Positions 8,496 to 16,254 of a DNA stretch of 43,443 nucleotides are shown here, in pieces. The stretch covers positions 1 to 43,443 of the forward strand of contig JAICXX010000032.1 in NCBI GenBank assembly GCA_025934485.1, written 5' to 3'. The notes beneath the pieces are model-generated. The model had not been told where the DNA came from and made no database searches. It was given only the letters and a program-made list of their open reading frames with translations. The stretch's first letter is position 1; every line of letters begins with the position of its first letter. Made by a program: the position numbers and the translations under genes. The stretch is from Chitinophagaceae bacterium (GTDB lineage Bacteria > Bacteroidota > Bacteroidia > Chitinophagales > Chitinophagaceae).

Positions 8496-9188
8496 TCAGG
8501 CTAACACCTCGAGCAGCCGCGGCCGCATGATTAACGCCTGCTCGCGGATAAAGGCGGCATCGGGTTTTTCGGTAAATGGCACCGACGCCAGCGACGGCAA
8601 CCCGCTCCATTTGACGATCTCCCCTTCATAATCCATATAATGATCGTTGAAGATCCAGCCTGCGACCCGGAGCCCTCGTACCCGGCAGGCCTCCGCCGTG
8701 AGTAGCGAATGGTTGATACTGCCAAGATAGTTTCTGCTGACGAGGATCACCGTGGCATGGAGCCGATGTGCCAGATCGCTCATAAATTCCGTGTCGTTGA
8801 GCGGAACGTACAGCCCTCCCGCCCCTTCGACCACCAGCGGCCGCTGCACCGGCAATTTTTCCGCAAGGGTATCGAGCGAGATGACCACCCCTTCCTCCCG
8901 CGCCGCAATATGCGGCGATGCCGGCAGCCTGAGCTTATAGGCCTCTGGCAAAACGCGGCTGCCATTGGCCCTGGCTCCCAGCCGAACCTCTCCGGCCGCT
9001 CTCAAGCCCTCATCTGCGGCCAGCGCTGTCGCGCTGATCCGCGCCCCCACCCATTCGGCATCCGTCCCTTCGTCAAAACCCGCCTGCACCGGCTTCCAAT
9101 ACCACGCGCCAAGCGCCTCGGTGACGATCGCCGCGATCATCGTCTTTCCCACACCGGTACCAATGCCTGTAATAAAAATGGGGTTCAT
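8496..9188 (-). CDS. bioD: ATP-dependent dethiobiotin synthetase
   Basis: A 230-residue cytosolic enzyme of biotin synthesis. It closes the ureido ring of dethiobiotin from 7,8-diaminopelargonate, CO2 and ATP. Visible are the P-loop IFITGIGTGVGKT (4-16), WYWKPVQAG with the substrate-contacting Lys, and VVEGAGGLYVPL (about 110-121). No other biotin gene is nearby; instead it is translationally coupled to rsmD by an ATGA overlap (9185-9188), so it sits in an rsmD-bioD operon. Length is normal. Confidence 0.93.
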   Translation of the reverse strand: MNPIFITGIGTGVGKTMIAAIVTEALGAWYWKPVQAGFDEGTDAEWVGARISATALAADEGLRAAGEVRLGARANGSRVLPEAYKLRLPASPHIAAREEGVVISLDTLAEKLPVQRPLVVEGAGGLYVPLNDTEFMSDLAHRLHATVILVSRNYLGSINHSLLTAEACRVRGLRVAGWIFNDHYMDYEGEIVKWSGLPSLASVPFTEKPDAAFIREQALIMRPRLLEVLA

Positions 9189-9724
9189 GTCTTTTTCACA
9201 AAAATAGAAAAGATCGTTGTCCCATAATGCCGCTGCGTGACATACAGCGGGTACCCCTCGTAGTTATTTCGGGGCGTATGCTCCAGCACGAACCACCCCT
9301 TGTCATTCAGCAACCGCGGAGCTAGTTTGGGCAGCTCATCGATGATTTCCAACGCATAAGGCGGGCCAGCGAAGATAAAATCAAATGTCTCGGTACATTG
9401 CTCGATGAACTTGAAGACATCCATCCGCACCACTTTAAAGACATCGGCCAGACCCAGCTCGCGGGAATTCTTCTGAATGAACGCGAACATGGCCGGATCT
9501 TTTTCGACAACGGTGAGATCACGCACGCCCCGCGAGGCCAGCTCATAGCTGATGCTGCCCGTCCCCCCGAAAAGATCGAGGGTCTTCAGGACACTAAGAT
9601 CGAGGTTATTCTCGAGCACATTGAATAACCCCTCCTTCGCAATATCGGTGGTCGGCCGGGTATAAGGCATTTTCGCCGGCGGCCTAATCATCCTCCCCCC
9701 CAGTTGACCACCGATCACGCGCAT
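9185..9724 (-). CDS. rsmD: RsmD-like 16S rRNA (guanine966-N2)-methyltransferase
   Basis: A 179-residue Rossmann-fold methyltransferase that would methylate G966 of 16S rRNA in the 30S subunit. The RsmD start MRVIGGQLGGRMI and RPTTDIAKEGLFNVL are present, as are the SAM motif LDLFGGTGSISYE (49-61) and the acidic VVEKDP (72-77). Motif IV, normally (D/N)PPY and catalytic, reads FAGPPY here (118-123), with Gly120 from a GGC codon at 9365-9367; a single base change from GAC would produce this. Its start overlaps the upstream DUF3822 stop by 10 bases and its stop overlaps bioD by 4. Family is clear; activity is uncertain because of the motif change. Confidence 0.9.
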   Translation of the reverse strand: MRVIGGQLGGRMIRPPAKMPYTRPTTDIAKEGLFNVLENNLDLSVLKTLDLFGGTGSISYELASRGVRDLTVVEKDPAMFAFIQKNSRELGLADVFKVVRMDVFKFIEQCTETFDFIFAGPPYALEIIDELPKLAPRLLNDKGWFVLEHTPRNNYEGYPLYVTQRHYGTTIFSIFVKKT

Positions 9725-10578
9725 ACCGCCATTTTGAGAATAGATGAAAAATAATGCAAAGGAAGCTCCTTCAATTCGTCGGTTACTTTAATACTCTCAT
9801 CGATCTCTTCGAACTGGATCTTGAGAAAGTACTTATGCAGCTCCGTGCTCAATGCGCTTTGCCGGTCGATCAATCCGCCGACGAGCAGTCGCACCCCCTC
9901 CTGGTCGAGGCCCAGTTGATTGCAGCAGTTGAGCAAATGATACGCCACATCCTTCGTATCGTGATAATGAAAGGTTTGGATCAGCACCGGCTGGCCGTCT
10001 CGGATCGCCAGCGCCACCATCTTGTCCGAATAGAAGATGACCTTGATACAGGTCTCTTTGTCAGTCGAATCGAACATCTTATAGCTCTTCAGCAAAAGGC
10101 TATAATAGTGCCAGTATTTGCCCGCCGAAAAATTCTGTTGCAGCAGCTGATGCAGGTCCGGTGAAACGCGATAGACATTGAACAGCTCCCACCAGGGGAT
10201 CTTCTCCGTAAGGATCAGCCCCTTTTGCAGGTTACCATGAAGGGTGTCGATGATCTCACGGTTCGTATCCATGGTGAATACGGCTTCCGGGACCAGGCTG
10301 CTTTCGGGGAAATTGTAGACCAATAATGTCTCTTTCACGGGTCGTTTCAACAGCTCGTCACCATCCAGGATATCCTGCAGCAGATCGGTGAGCGGATTTT
10401 CCTTGTTGTGTTCCAGCTGGAAGTATTTCACCACCAGCGGGCTCATATTTCGTTGGTTGAGCAATACGTAGGTGAAGGAATTGGGGTTCACCTCCACTAA
10501 CAGCCGGCACTGGAGCAGATCCTCATCAGAGATACCCGAAGCTTCGATCGTAAAAGCAGGTTTATGCATAGTTAACAT
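9715..10578 (-). CDS. DUF3822 family protein
   Basis: A cytosolic protein of about 287 residues from a Bacteroidota family commonly found next to rsmD, which is the arrangement here (10-base overlap). Its alternating beta-alpha pattern (FTIEASGISDEDLLQCRLLV near the start, LLVGGLIDRQSAL near the end) recalls actin-like ATPase folds, but this is only an impression. I choose the ATG at 10578; the ATG at 10569 (MHKPAFTIE) is also possible. A longer reading would need a TTG at 10590, which is part of a promoter-like TATTATTG at 10588-10595 (minus). First gene of a DUF3822-rsmD-bioD operon. Function unknown. Confidence 0.85.
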   Translation of the reverse strand: MLTMHKPAFTIEASGISDEDLLQCRLLVEVNPNSFTYVLLNQRNMSPLVVKYFQLEHNKENPLTDLLQDILDGDELLKRPVKETLLVYNFPESSLVPEAVFTMDTNREIIDTLHGNLQKGLILTEKIPWWELFNVYRVSPDLHQLLQQNFSAGKYWHYYSLLLKSYKMFDSTDKETCIKVIFYSDKMVALAIRDGQPVLIQTFHYHDTKDVAYHLLNCCNQLGLDQEGVRLLVGGLIDRQSALSTELHKYFLKIQFEEIDESIKVTDELKELPLHYFSSILKMAVCA

Positions 10579-10625
10579 CAGGTTGTGCAATAATACTACA
10601 AAAGACTGTAAATTACCGTCTTTTC

Positions 10626-11993
10626 ATGGGCGCCCCTGCACAAAACACCAAGACTTATAAGGTTTCCATCACCTACCGGGACATCCTGCACATGGCCCTG
10701 CCCATCAGTCTGGCGATCCTGGTGCCCCAGATCAATTTCATCACCAACAATATCTTCTTAGGACACCTGGACCAGTCGGGAGAAGCGCTCTCGACGGCCG
10801 GCATCACCGGCGTGTACTACCTGCTTTTCGCCGTCATCGGCCAGGGGCTCAACAACGGTCTGCAGGCCCTTATCGCACGCCGCGCGGGCGAAGGCCGGAT
10901 AGAAGACATCGGCCGGCTCTTTTCCCAGGGCATGGTCATCGCCCTGACCCTCGCCTTCGCCGGCATCGCCATCACCAATTTCCTCGCGCCGCTGGCCCTC
11001 TCCTGGTCCCTGCATTCCACGCCCCTTCGTAATGAGGCCATTTCCTTCCTGCGTATCCGTATCTGGGGGCTCCCCTTTCTCTACGTCTACCAAATGCGCA
11101 ACGCCCTGCTGGTAGGCACCAACCAAAGCAAATACCTCGTCTATGGCACCCTGGCGGAGACCGTGGTGAACATCGGGCTGGATTACGGACTGATCTTTGG
11201 TCATTTCGGTCTGCCGGCAATGGGCTTCAACGGGGCCGCCATCTCCTCTATCTTCGCCGAATTCTCGGGGATGTTCGTCGTCTTCCTGGTGATCCATTTC
11301 CGGGGGATCGGCAAAGAGCTGCAATTGTACCGGCACTGGGGCTTCGATAGAACGAACAACAAGCTCATTATCGTACAATCTTCTCCGCTGGTGTTCCAAT
11401 ATATCATCAGCATTACCGCCTGGGTCTTCTTTTATATCCTGGTCGAACACCATGGGCGGCAGGCCCTCGCCATCAGCAATACCATGCGGAATATCTTCGG
11501 GCTTTTCGGCGTGTTCACGTGGGCCTTTGCCTCCGCGACCAATGCCATGGTAAGCAATATCATCGGCCAGGGGATGGAAGACAAGGTCCTCTTGTTGATC
11601 CGAAAGGTCGTCCGGCTCAGTCTCAGCTTCTCCGTCATCATCGCCATTGTCCTGAACGTCGCCCCCGGCGTATTCCTTTCCGTCTACGGCCAGGACCTCA
11701 CCTTCACCCAGGCCGCCATCCCTGTGATCCGCATCGTCTCCCCCGCCCTGATCCTGATGTCGTTCTCGACGGTGTGGCTCAACGCGGTCACCGGGACGGG
11801 CAACACCCGCGTCAACCTGCTCATCGAATTCATCACCATCGTGTTTTACTGTATCTATGTTTGGCTGACCCTGGAACACTGGAACATGTCCCTGGTGGTG
11901 GGCTGGATGTCGGAATGGCTCTACTGGATCTCCCTCTTCATCATGTCGTTCACCTATATCCGAAGCGGCGCCTGGAGGGGAAAGGTTATTTAG
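10626..11993 (+). CDS. MATE family efflux transporter
   Basis: A 455-residue inner-membrane protein with about 12 hydrophobic segments in the two six-helix bundles of the MATE family. These carriers export cationic drugs or metabolites in exchange for Na+ or H+. Supporting segments are LPISLAILVPQINFITNN, GITGVYYLLFAVIGQGLNNG and FGVFTWAFASATNAMVSNI in the second half. Some relatives act on lipid-linked or small-molecule substrates, so the substrate is open. It is divergent from the DUF3822 gene, and its stop overlaps the end of the opposing TPR gene by 8 bases. Confidence 0.9.
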   Translation: MGAPAQNTKTYKVSITYRDILHMALPISLAILVPQINFITNNIFLGHLDQSGEALSTAGITGVYYLLFAVIGQGLNNGLQALIARRAGEGRIEDIGRLFSQGMVIALTLAFAGIAITNFLAPLALSWSLHSTPLRNEAISFLRIRIWGLPFLYVYQMRNALLVGTNQSKYLVYGTLAETVVNIGLDYGLIFGHFGLPAMGFNGAAISSIFAEFSGMFVVFLVIHFRGIGKELQLYRHWGFDRTNNKLIIVQSSPLVFQYIISITAWVFFYILVEHHGRQALAISNTMRNIFGLFGVFTWAFASATNAMVSNIIGQGMEDKVLLLIRKVVRLSLSFSVIIAIVLNVAPGVFLSVYGQDLTFTQAAIPVIRIVSPALILMSFSTVWLNAVTGTGNTRVNLLIEFITIVFYCIYVWLTLEHWNMSLVVGWMSEWLYWISLFIMSFTYIRSGAWRGKVI

Positions 11994-12744
11994 ACCATTC
12001 CTGTACGAATTTCTTCCCGTCCATCCGCACGATCCTGTCGTCGTACATCTCGTCGTGCAACCCCTCCATCTTTTGTAGCAGCCCGATAGCCTGCTTGTCC
12101 TGGCCGTCGCGATGAAGCGCCTTTGCCAGCTCAAAATAATTGAGCATAAAGTCGGGTCGCAAAGCGAGGCTTTTCTCATAATCCCGGATCGCCTCGGCCA
12201 GCGACGCCGAAGGCAGGTCGCCATAAAACCATCGGGCAAAGGTCCGTTCAAAAAAGTTCAGGTTGCTGACCTCATAGTTCCAACGGCCCAGGATAATATA
12301 GGCTTTGTAGTTGGATGGGTCGTAGTGGATGGCCCGTTCTGCATAATGCTTGATCGCCACCGCGGTCTCCACCCGTTCTTTGTTGGTCTGGATCAGCGTC
12401 AGGCGGCCCAGCGAAAAGCCCATCATCACGTTGACCTCGCTGTTGGTGGAGTCCAGCCGGTAGGCTGTTTGTGCATACTGAAAGGCGGTCTTGAAATAGC
12501 CGATCCGTTGATCCCGGTCGGCTAACCGGTTGCCGATCCTGCAGCAGAGATCACAGCAATGGCACAGCGCTATGACCGAATGCGGCTGCAGCCGTAACGC
12601 CTGCTTGTAAAACGAAAGCGCCTCGTCCTCCCGGAAGGCCGCCTCCGCCCCCGCGGCTTTTTTTAACAGCACCGTGATATCCTGCGCGAATGCCGGCACG
12701 CCCGATACAATCAAAAGCGCCAGCGCGAAAACCCATTTGTTCAT
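11986..12744 (-). CDS. Exported TPR-repeat protein
   Basis: A 252-residue protein with a signal peptide (MNKWVFALALLIVSGVPAFA, cleavage after about residue 20). Helical TPR-like repeats follow: EAAFREDEALSFYKQALRL, then AFQYAQTAYRLDSTNSEVN, AIKHYAERAIHYDPSNYKA, and AIRDYEKSLALRPDFMLNY. It is probably a periplasmic scaffold for protein-protein contacts. A Cys-rich patch (CHCCDLCC, about 61-68) is unusual. The N-terminal half has the spacing of RMD-type TPR proteins, but I would not name it so. Hairpin element A begins 7 bases upstream of the ATG. Confidence 0.82.
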   Translation of the reverse strand: MNKWVFALALLIVSGVPAFAQDITVLLKKAAGAEAAFREDEALSFYKQALRLQPHSVIALCHCCDLCCRIGNRLADRDQRIGYFKTAFQYAQTAYRLDSTNSEVNVMMGFSLGRLTLIQTNKERVETAVAIKHYAERAIHYDPSNYKAYIILGRWNYEVSNLNFFERTFARWFYGDLPSASLAEAIRDYEKSLALRPDFMLNYFELAKALHRDGQDKQAIGLLQKMEGLHDEMYDDRIVRMDGKKFVQEWSK

Positions 12745-12750
12745 GGTATA

Positions 12751-12886
12751 TGTGCCGGAAATGCCCCCTGGTGAAAATTAGCGCATTCCCGGCAAAGCGC
12801 TAATGTCTGAGAACTTCGGCCCGCTCCACTGGAGCGGCCCTTGTTCGCGGGCTTGCGCCCGCGGACAAAGATGCTACCGCGTCTTT
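12751..12886 (+). repeat. Dispersed hairpin element, copy A
   Basis: Long imperfect stem: TGCCGGAAATGC (12753-12764) against GCGCATTCCCGGCA (12781-12794), with GTGAAAATTA in the loop. Then come GCTAATGTCTGAGAAC, a CCGCTCCA/TGGAGCGG hairpin (about 12821-12837), a GGGC/GCCC hairpin, and the closing hairpin AAAGATGC-TACC-GCGTCTTT ending at 12886. It occupies most of the gap between folB (stop 12955) and the TPR gene, with the long stem facing the TPR start. Same architecture as copies B-E. Confidence 0.75.
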
Positions 12887-12954
12887 AAATTAAACGATCC
12901 ACCCCGTCCCGGAGTTGGGCTTGCCGGAAAATTTAACGTGTCCATAATCGTCGC

Positions 12955-13314
12955 TCAATCCGCAAATTTCTTGTGCAGGCTCATCCCCGCCTTGCCCTGG
13001 AAATTCCCTATCGGCGCCTGCAATTTGTAGATGGAAAGGATCACTTCGCGGATAAAAGGATACTGTTCGCGGATCTTTACAATGATCTCGTCGGCGATCT
13101 TTTCCAGCAAAGGAGAAGGCTGCTGCATCCGCGTCTTGATGATATCGAAGAGGATGACGTAGTTGACAATGGAATCCAGCCCTTCGAAAGGGCGCTGGCC
13201 TTCGTCGTAGAGTACGTCCAGGTTCACCTCGAAGGTGTTGCCTGTCGCCAGCTCCTCTTTGAAGACGCCGTGTCTGCCGGAAAAGATCAGATTATGTAAT
13301 TGAACGGTAACCAT
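12955..13314 (-). CDS. folB: Dihydroneopterin aldolase
   Basis: A 119-residue folate-biosynthesis enzyme that cleaves 7,8-dihydroneopterin to 6-hydroxymethyl-dihydropterin and glycolaldehyde. It shows the family start VTVQLHNLIFSGRHGVFKEE (the GxHGxxxxE pattern), the NTFEVNLDVLYD strand, DSIVNYVILFDII in place of the usual D(T)VNYxxL, and LLEKIADEI. Length is normal. The ATG at 13314 (MVTVQL) fits the family; a longer in-frame start would overlap trxB. It lies 5 bases after the trxB stop and is probably cotranscribed with it. Confidence 0.93.
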   Translation of the reverse strand: MVTVQLHNLIFSGRHGVFKEELATGNTFEVNLDVLYDEGQRPFEGLDSIVNYVILFDIIKTRMQQPSPLLEKIADEIIVKIREQYPFIREVILSIYKLQAPIGNFQGKAGMSLHKKFAD

Positions 13315-13319
13315 ATCGT

Positions 13320-14267
13320 TTAAGCCAATCCTTTTGCAGAAAGATACCGCTCGGCATCCAACGCGGCCATACAACCGCTGCCCGCGGCAGTCACCGCCTG
13401 TCTGTAGATCTTGTCCTGGACATCACCGGCGGCAAAAACACCCTCTACATTGGTCTTGCTCGTCCCCGGTGTGGTTTGGATATAGCCCGCCTCATCCATT
13501 TGGAGATAGTCGGCAAAGATGCCGGAGTTGGGCTGGTGTCCTATGGCGACAAAAAAGCCGCTGATGGGTACCGTAGTCTTCTCTCCTGTCTTATTATTTT
13601 TGATGCGCAACCCCTCTACCCTGCTTTCGCCCAGCACCTCATCGGTCTCGCTGTTCCAGTAGATCTTTATATTGGGTGTTTGCTGTACCCGCTCCTGCAT
13701 GATCCTGGAGGCGCGCATCTTGTCTTTGCGGATCAACATATGCACCGTGGTGCACAATTTCGACAAGTATAGCGCTTCTTCCGCCGCCGTATCCCCAGCG
13801 CCTACGATGGCAACCTCTTTATTGCGGAAGAAGAATCCGTCGCACACGGCACAGGCGCTTACTCCATATCCATTCAGGCGTTGTTCGCTCTCCAGACCCA
13901 GCCATTTGGCGGAAGCCCCGGTGGCGATGATCACGGCGTCGGCCAAGATGAGCTTTTCTTCGTCGATCCATACCTTATGCGGATGCGACGAAAAATCCAC
14001 CTTTGTAGCCAGTCCATAGCGAATGTCGGCACCCATGCGGGTCGCCTGCTTCTCAAAATGCACCATCATTTCAGGCCCCTGGACCCCGTCCGGATAACCG
14101 GGATAGTTCTCTACTTCCGTGGTGATGGTCAGCTGACCGCCCGGCTGGATACCCTGATAAAGCACCGGCCGTAAATTGGCGCGTGCCGCATACACGGCTG
14201 CCGTATACCCGGCGGGACCCGAACCGATGATCAGACAATGTACTTTCTCGCTAGCTGTTTGCTCCAT
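13320..14267 (-). CDS. trxB: Thioredoxin-disulfide reductase
   Basis: A 315-residue FAD/NADPH flavoenzyme that reduces thioredoxin. The N-terminal FAD-binding motif is IIGSGPAGYTAAVYAARA (13-30). The redox-active CAVC pair is Cys139 and Cys142 in SACAVCDGFFFRNK, followed by the NADPH-binding VAIVGAGDTAAEEALYL. The C-terminal FAD motif GVFAAGDVQDKIYRQAVTAA is also present. Length and motif order match low-molecular-weight bacterial TrxB. First gene of a trxB-folB unit; hairpin element B starts 16 bases upstream of the ATG. Confidence 0.96.
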   Translation of the reverse strand: MEQTASEKVHCLIIGSGPAGYTAAVYAARANLRPVLYQGIQPGGQLTITTEVENYPGYPDGVQGPEMMVHFEKQATRMGADIRYGLATKVDFSSHPHKVWIDEEKLILADAVIIATGASAKWLGLESEQRLNGYGVSACAVCDGFFFRNKEVAIVGAGDTAAEEALYLSKLCTTVHMLIRKDKMRASRIMQERVQQTPNIKIYWNSETDEVLGESRVEGLRIKNNKTGEKTTVPISGFFVAIGHQPNSGIFADYLQMDEAGYIQTTPGTSKTNVEGVFAAGDVQDKIYRQAVTAAGSGCMAALDAERYLSAKGLA

Positions 14268-14282
14268 GCTTTGGGGTTGTAA

Positions 14283-14422
14283 ATGCGGGAATCGTCCTGC
14301 ACATAAAAATTAGCCCGATTTCCCGCAAAAGGTTAATGTCTGAGAACTTCGTCGGACCTGCTTCGCCACGGTCCTCCTCGTCCGCGGGCTTGCGCCCGTA
14401 GACGAACCGCATCCTGCGGTTC
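14283..14422 (+). repeat. Dispersed hairpin element, copy B
   Basis: Long stem TGCGGGAATCG (14284-14294) against CGATTTCCCGCA (14316-14327) with one bulge and AAAAATTA in the loop. The core TTAATGTCTGAGAACTTCG, a GGGC/GCCC hairpin and the closing hairpin AACCGCA-TCC-TGCGGTT (14405-14421) follow. The 14268-14579 gap has no gene: it holds this element (trxB side) and the sigma-factor terminator. Confidence 0.72.
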
Positions 14423-14481
14423 CGCGCAAATATAAGGTTTGATCGCGTTTTACAATGTCGGTTCCGCGACCTTATAAAAAA

Positions 14482-14558
14482 ACCTCCCGAAAGGGAGGCC
14501 CCCGAGCGGCCCCACCGCTCGGGACATCATGAAAAAACCCGGCAAAGGCCGGGTTTTT
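14482..14558 (-). terminator. Terminator hairpins after the primary sigma factor gene
   Basis: Three stacked hairpins: CCTCCC-gaaa-GGGAGG, CCCGAGCGG/CCGCTCGGG, and an A/T-flanked CCCGGC-aaag-GCCGGG (14538-14553) with five A on one side and five T on the other. The last can end transcription from either side; it most likely serves the sigma gene whose stop is at 14580. Confidence 0.8.
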
Positions 14559-14579
14559 AAGAGTGATTTATCAGGTGGG

Positions 14580-15437
14580 TTATCCCAAATATGCTTTCAG
14601 CGCATTGCTGTAACGCGCTTTCTGTAGGCGTTTGATCGCCCTTTCCTTGATCTGGCGGATGCGTTCTTTGGTCAGATCGTATTTCTGCCCGATCTGCTCG
14701 ATGGTTACCCCATTTTCGCCGTCCAGGCCAAAATACGCATTCACAATCTCCGCTTCACGGGGACTCAGCGATTTCAATACGCGGCGGATCTCGGCGCGCA
14801 AAGAATCCTTCATGACATCGTCGTCCGTCTCATCACCACCCTCCAGCAGATCCCCCATCGCTACGTCTTCAGCCTCGTGTACCGGGGCATCCAGTGAACT
14901 GTGACGGGTGTTGCTTTGGAAAATGTTGTTGATCTCCGTTTCACTCATTTCCAGTAATTCGGCTAACTCTTCGGTACTTGGCTCGCGCTCATGTTCCTGC
15001 TCGAAAGCCATGTAAGCCTTGTTGGCCTTGTTATACGTGCCAATTTTGTTTTGAGGCAGGCGGACTAATCTGCCCTGCTCTGCCAACGCCTGCAGGATGG
15101 ACTGGCGAATCCACCAAACGGCGTAGGAAATAAACTTGAAACCTTTGGTCTCATCAAAGCGTTGAGCCGCTTTAATTAAGCCGAGGTTGCCCTCGTTGAT
15201 CAAATCACTCAGCGATAACCCCTGGTGTTGATACTGTTTTGCCACGGAAACCACAAAGCGCAGGTTGGCCTGCACCAACTTGTCCAAGGCCTTTTGATCA
15301 CCCATCTTGATCCGTTGCGCGAGCACGGTCTCCTCTTCAGGTGTGATCATCGGGATCTTGGAGATCTCCTGCAAATACTTCTCGACCGCCTGGGAATCAC
15401 GGTTCGTAATCTGTGTAGCAATCTTAAGTTGCCTCAT
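14580..15437 (-). CDS. rpoD: Primary RNA polymerase sigma factor (sigma-70 family)
   Basis: A 285-residue sigma factor with the short Bacteroidota primary-sigma layout, lacking region 1.1. It starts MRQLKIATQITN. Region 1.2 follows (SQAVEKYLQEISKIPMI), then region 2 with LVQANLRFVVSVAKQYQHQG and YAVWWIRQSILQALAEQGR, region 3 (GTYNKANKAYMAFEQEHERE), and region 4 with the helix-turn-helix VTIEQIGQKYDLTKERIRQI. Its residues set recognition of TAnnTTTG promoters. The ATG at 15437 gives the conserved start; an in-frame upstream start would add 15 atypical residues. A GTCGCC-aaa-GGCGAC hairpin (15475-15489) lies in the leader. Confidence 0.95.
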   Translation of the reverse strand: MRQLKIATQITNRDSQAVEKYLQEISKIPMITPEEETVLAQRIKMGDQKALDKLVQANLRFVVSVAKQYQHQGLSLSDLINEGNLGLIKAAQRFDETKGFKFISYAVWWIRQSILQALAEQGRLVRLPQNKIGTYNKANKAYMAFEQEHEREPSTEELAELLEMSETEINNIFQSNTRHSSLDAPVHEAEDVAMGDLLEGGDETDDDVMKDSLRAEIRRVLKSLSPREAEIVNAYFGLDGENGVTIEQIGQKYDLTKERIRQIKERAIKRLQKARYSNALKAYLG

Positions 15438-15826
15438 ATCGGATAAAAAAAAAGATGACGAATTTAATGACTTCGTCGCCAAAGGCGACTAGTTAATAAC
15501 CTTACAACCGCCCGGGGCGACTTTGGAAGGCGTTTTCACAGGGTTTAAGAAATTCTAACAAGTAGGGATCTAATCAAGAAACATTTACAGAGCCGGGAGT
15601 GTTCACGGAAGCGGCAAAAAAGATATAAAAATAAATTAATGTCAATCCGACCAGAACCGTCAGCGAAAGTAGTCACCAATTCTGGAAAATCATAGTATTG
15701 TGGACAGAAATTACTTGCTTTTAATCATTTTTTCACGCTCTCTGTAGCCGATCCTTTATCATACTGTAGCGATTCTTGTATCCCCTCCCTATAAACGACA
15801 AAAAAAATACCACAAACGGTTTTAAA
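15438..15826. other. Long AT-rich intergenic region upstream of the sigma factor gene
   Basis: Between the sigma gene start and the repressor operators there is no plausible gene. It holds a perfect 6-bp hairpin, GTCGCC-aaa-GGCGAC, at 15475-15489. Base composition is more AT-rich than the flanking genes, as expected for promoters. I found no exact TAnnTTTG on the minus strand for the sigma gene. Confidence 0.5.
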
Positions 15827-15840
15827 ACTAAAAATTTAGT
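15827..15840 (+). promoter_or_regulatory. BlaI-type operator 1
   Basis: ACTAAAAATTTAGT, a dyad with ACTAAA/TTTAGT arms. It is repeated 31 bases downstream as operator 2. A promoter-like box TAATTTCG (15843-15850) lies between the two, so a repressor bound here would cover the promoter of the gene at 15877. Confidence 0.65.
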
Positions 15841-15857
15841 TATAATTTCGGCGCATC

Positions 15858-15871
15858 ACTAAAAACTTAGT
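15858..15871 (+). promoter_or_regulatory. BlaI-type operator 2
   Basis: ACTAAAAACTTAGT, with ACTAA/TTAGT arms, 5 bases before the repressor ATG. It starts exactly 31 bp after operator 1, about three helical turns, so both lie on the same DNA face. Confidence 0.65.
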
Positions 15872-15876
15872 CATCC

Positions 15877-16254
15877 ATGAGTGCCGGTAAACCACTGACT
15901 AAAGCCGAAGAACAAGTGATGATGGTCCTCTGGAAACTCGGCAGGGGCTTTCTCAAAGACGTCCTTGAGCATACCGCTGAACCCAAACCGCATCCCAACA
16001 CCATCGCCACCCTGCTCAAGATCCTCGAGGGTAAAGGCTTTGTCCTCGTGGACGTTCAGGGCCGAAACAACTGCTACAAACCCCGCATCGGCAAAACGGA
16101 ATACGGCAAGAGGAGTGCCAACTTACTCCTCAAGGGTTATTTCGAGGGCTCCCCCGCCAAATTAATTGCTCAATTTGTGAATGACAATAAATTGAGTGTG
16201 AAAGAGTTGGAAGATTTGCTTCAACAAATTCGCATTTCCAAAAGCCAAGTCTGA
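15877..16254 (+). CDS. BlaI/MecI/CopY-family transcriptional repressor
   Basis: A 125-residue winged-helix repressor. The N-terminal DNA-binding domain is clear (LTKAEEQVMMVLWKLGRGFLKD, recognition segment HPNTIATLLKILEGKGFV about 39-56, wing DVQGRNNCYKPRI). The C-terminal helical part should dimerise. The family controls beta-lactamase, copper or other stress genes and is often cleaved by a BlaR1-like membrane protease. No such partner and no obvious target gene is adjacent, so it is an orphan in this window. Two dyad operators upstream predict self-repression. Its stop directly abuts the purM stop at 16255 (tail to tail). Confidence 0.9.
   Translation: MSAGKPLTKAEEQVMMVLWKLGRGFLKDVLEHTAEPKPHPNTIATLLKILEGKGFVLVDVQGRNNCYKPRIGKTEYGKRSANLLLKGYFEGSPAKLIAQFVNDNKLSVKELEDLLQQIRISKSQV

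Noticed and set aside
10758..12251. A 497-codon minus-strand frame opposite the MATE gene
   Set aside because: Its translation is strongly Asp/Glu/Gly-rich and hydrophilic, the usual mirror of a hydrophobic transporter; the MATE reading is clear.
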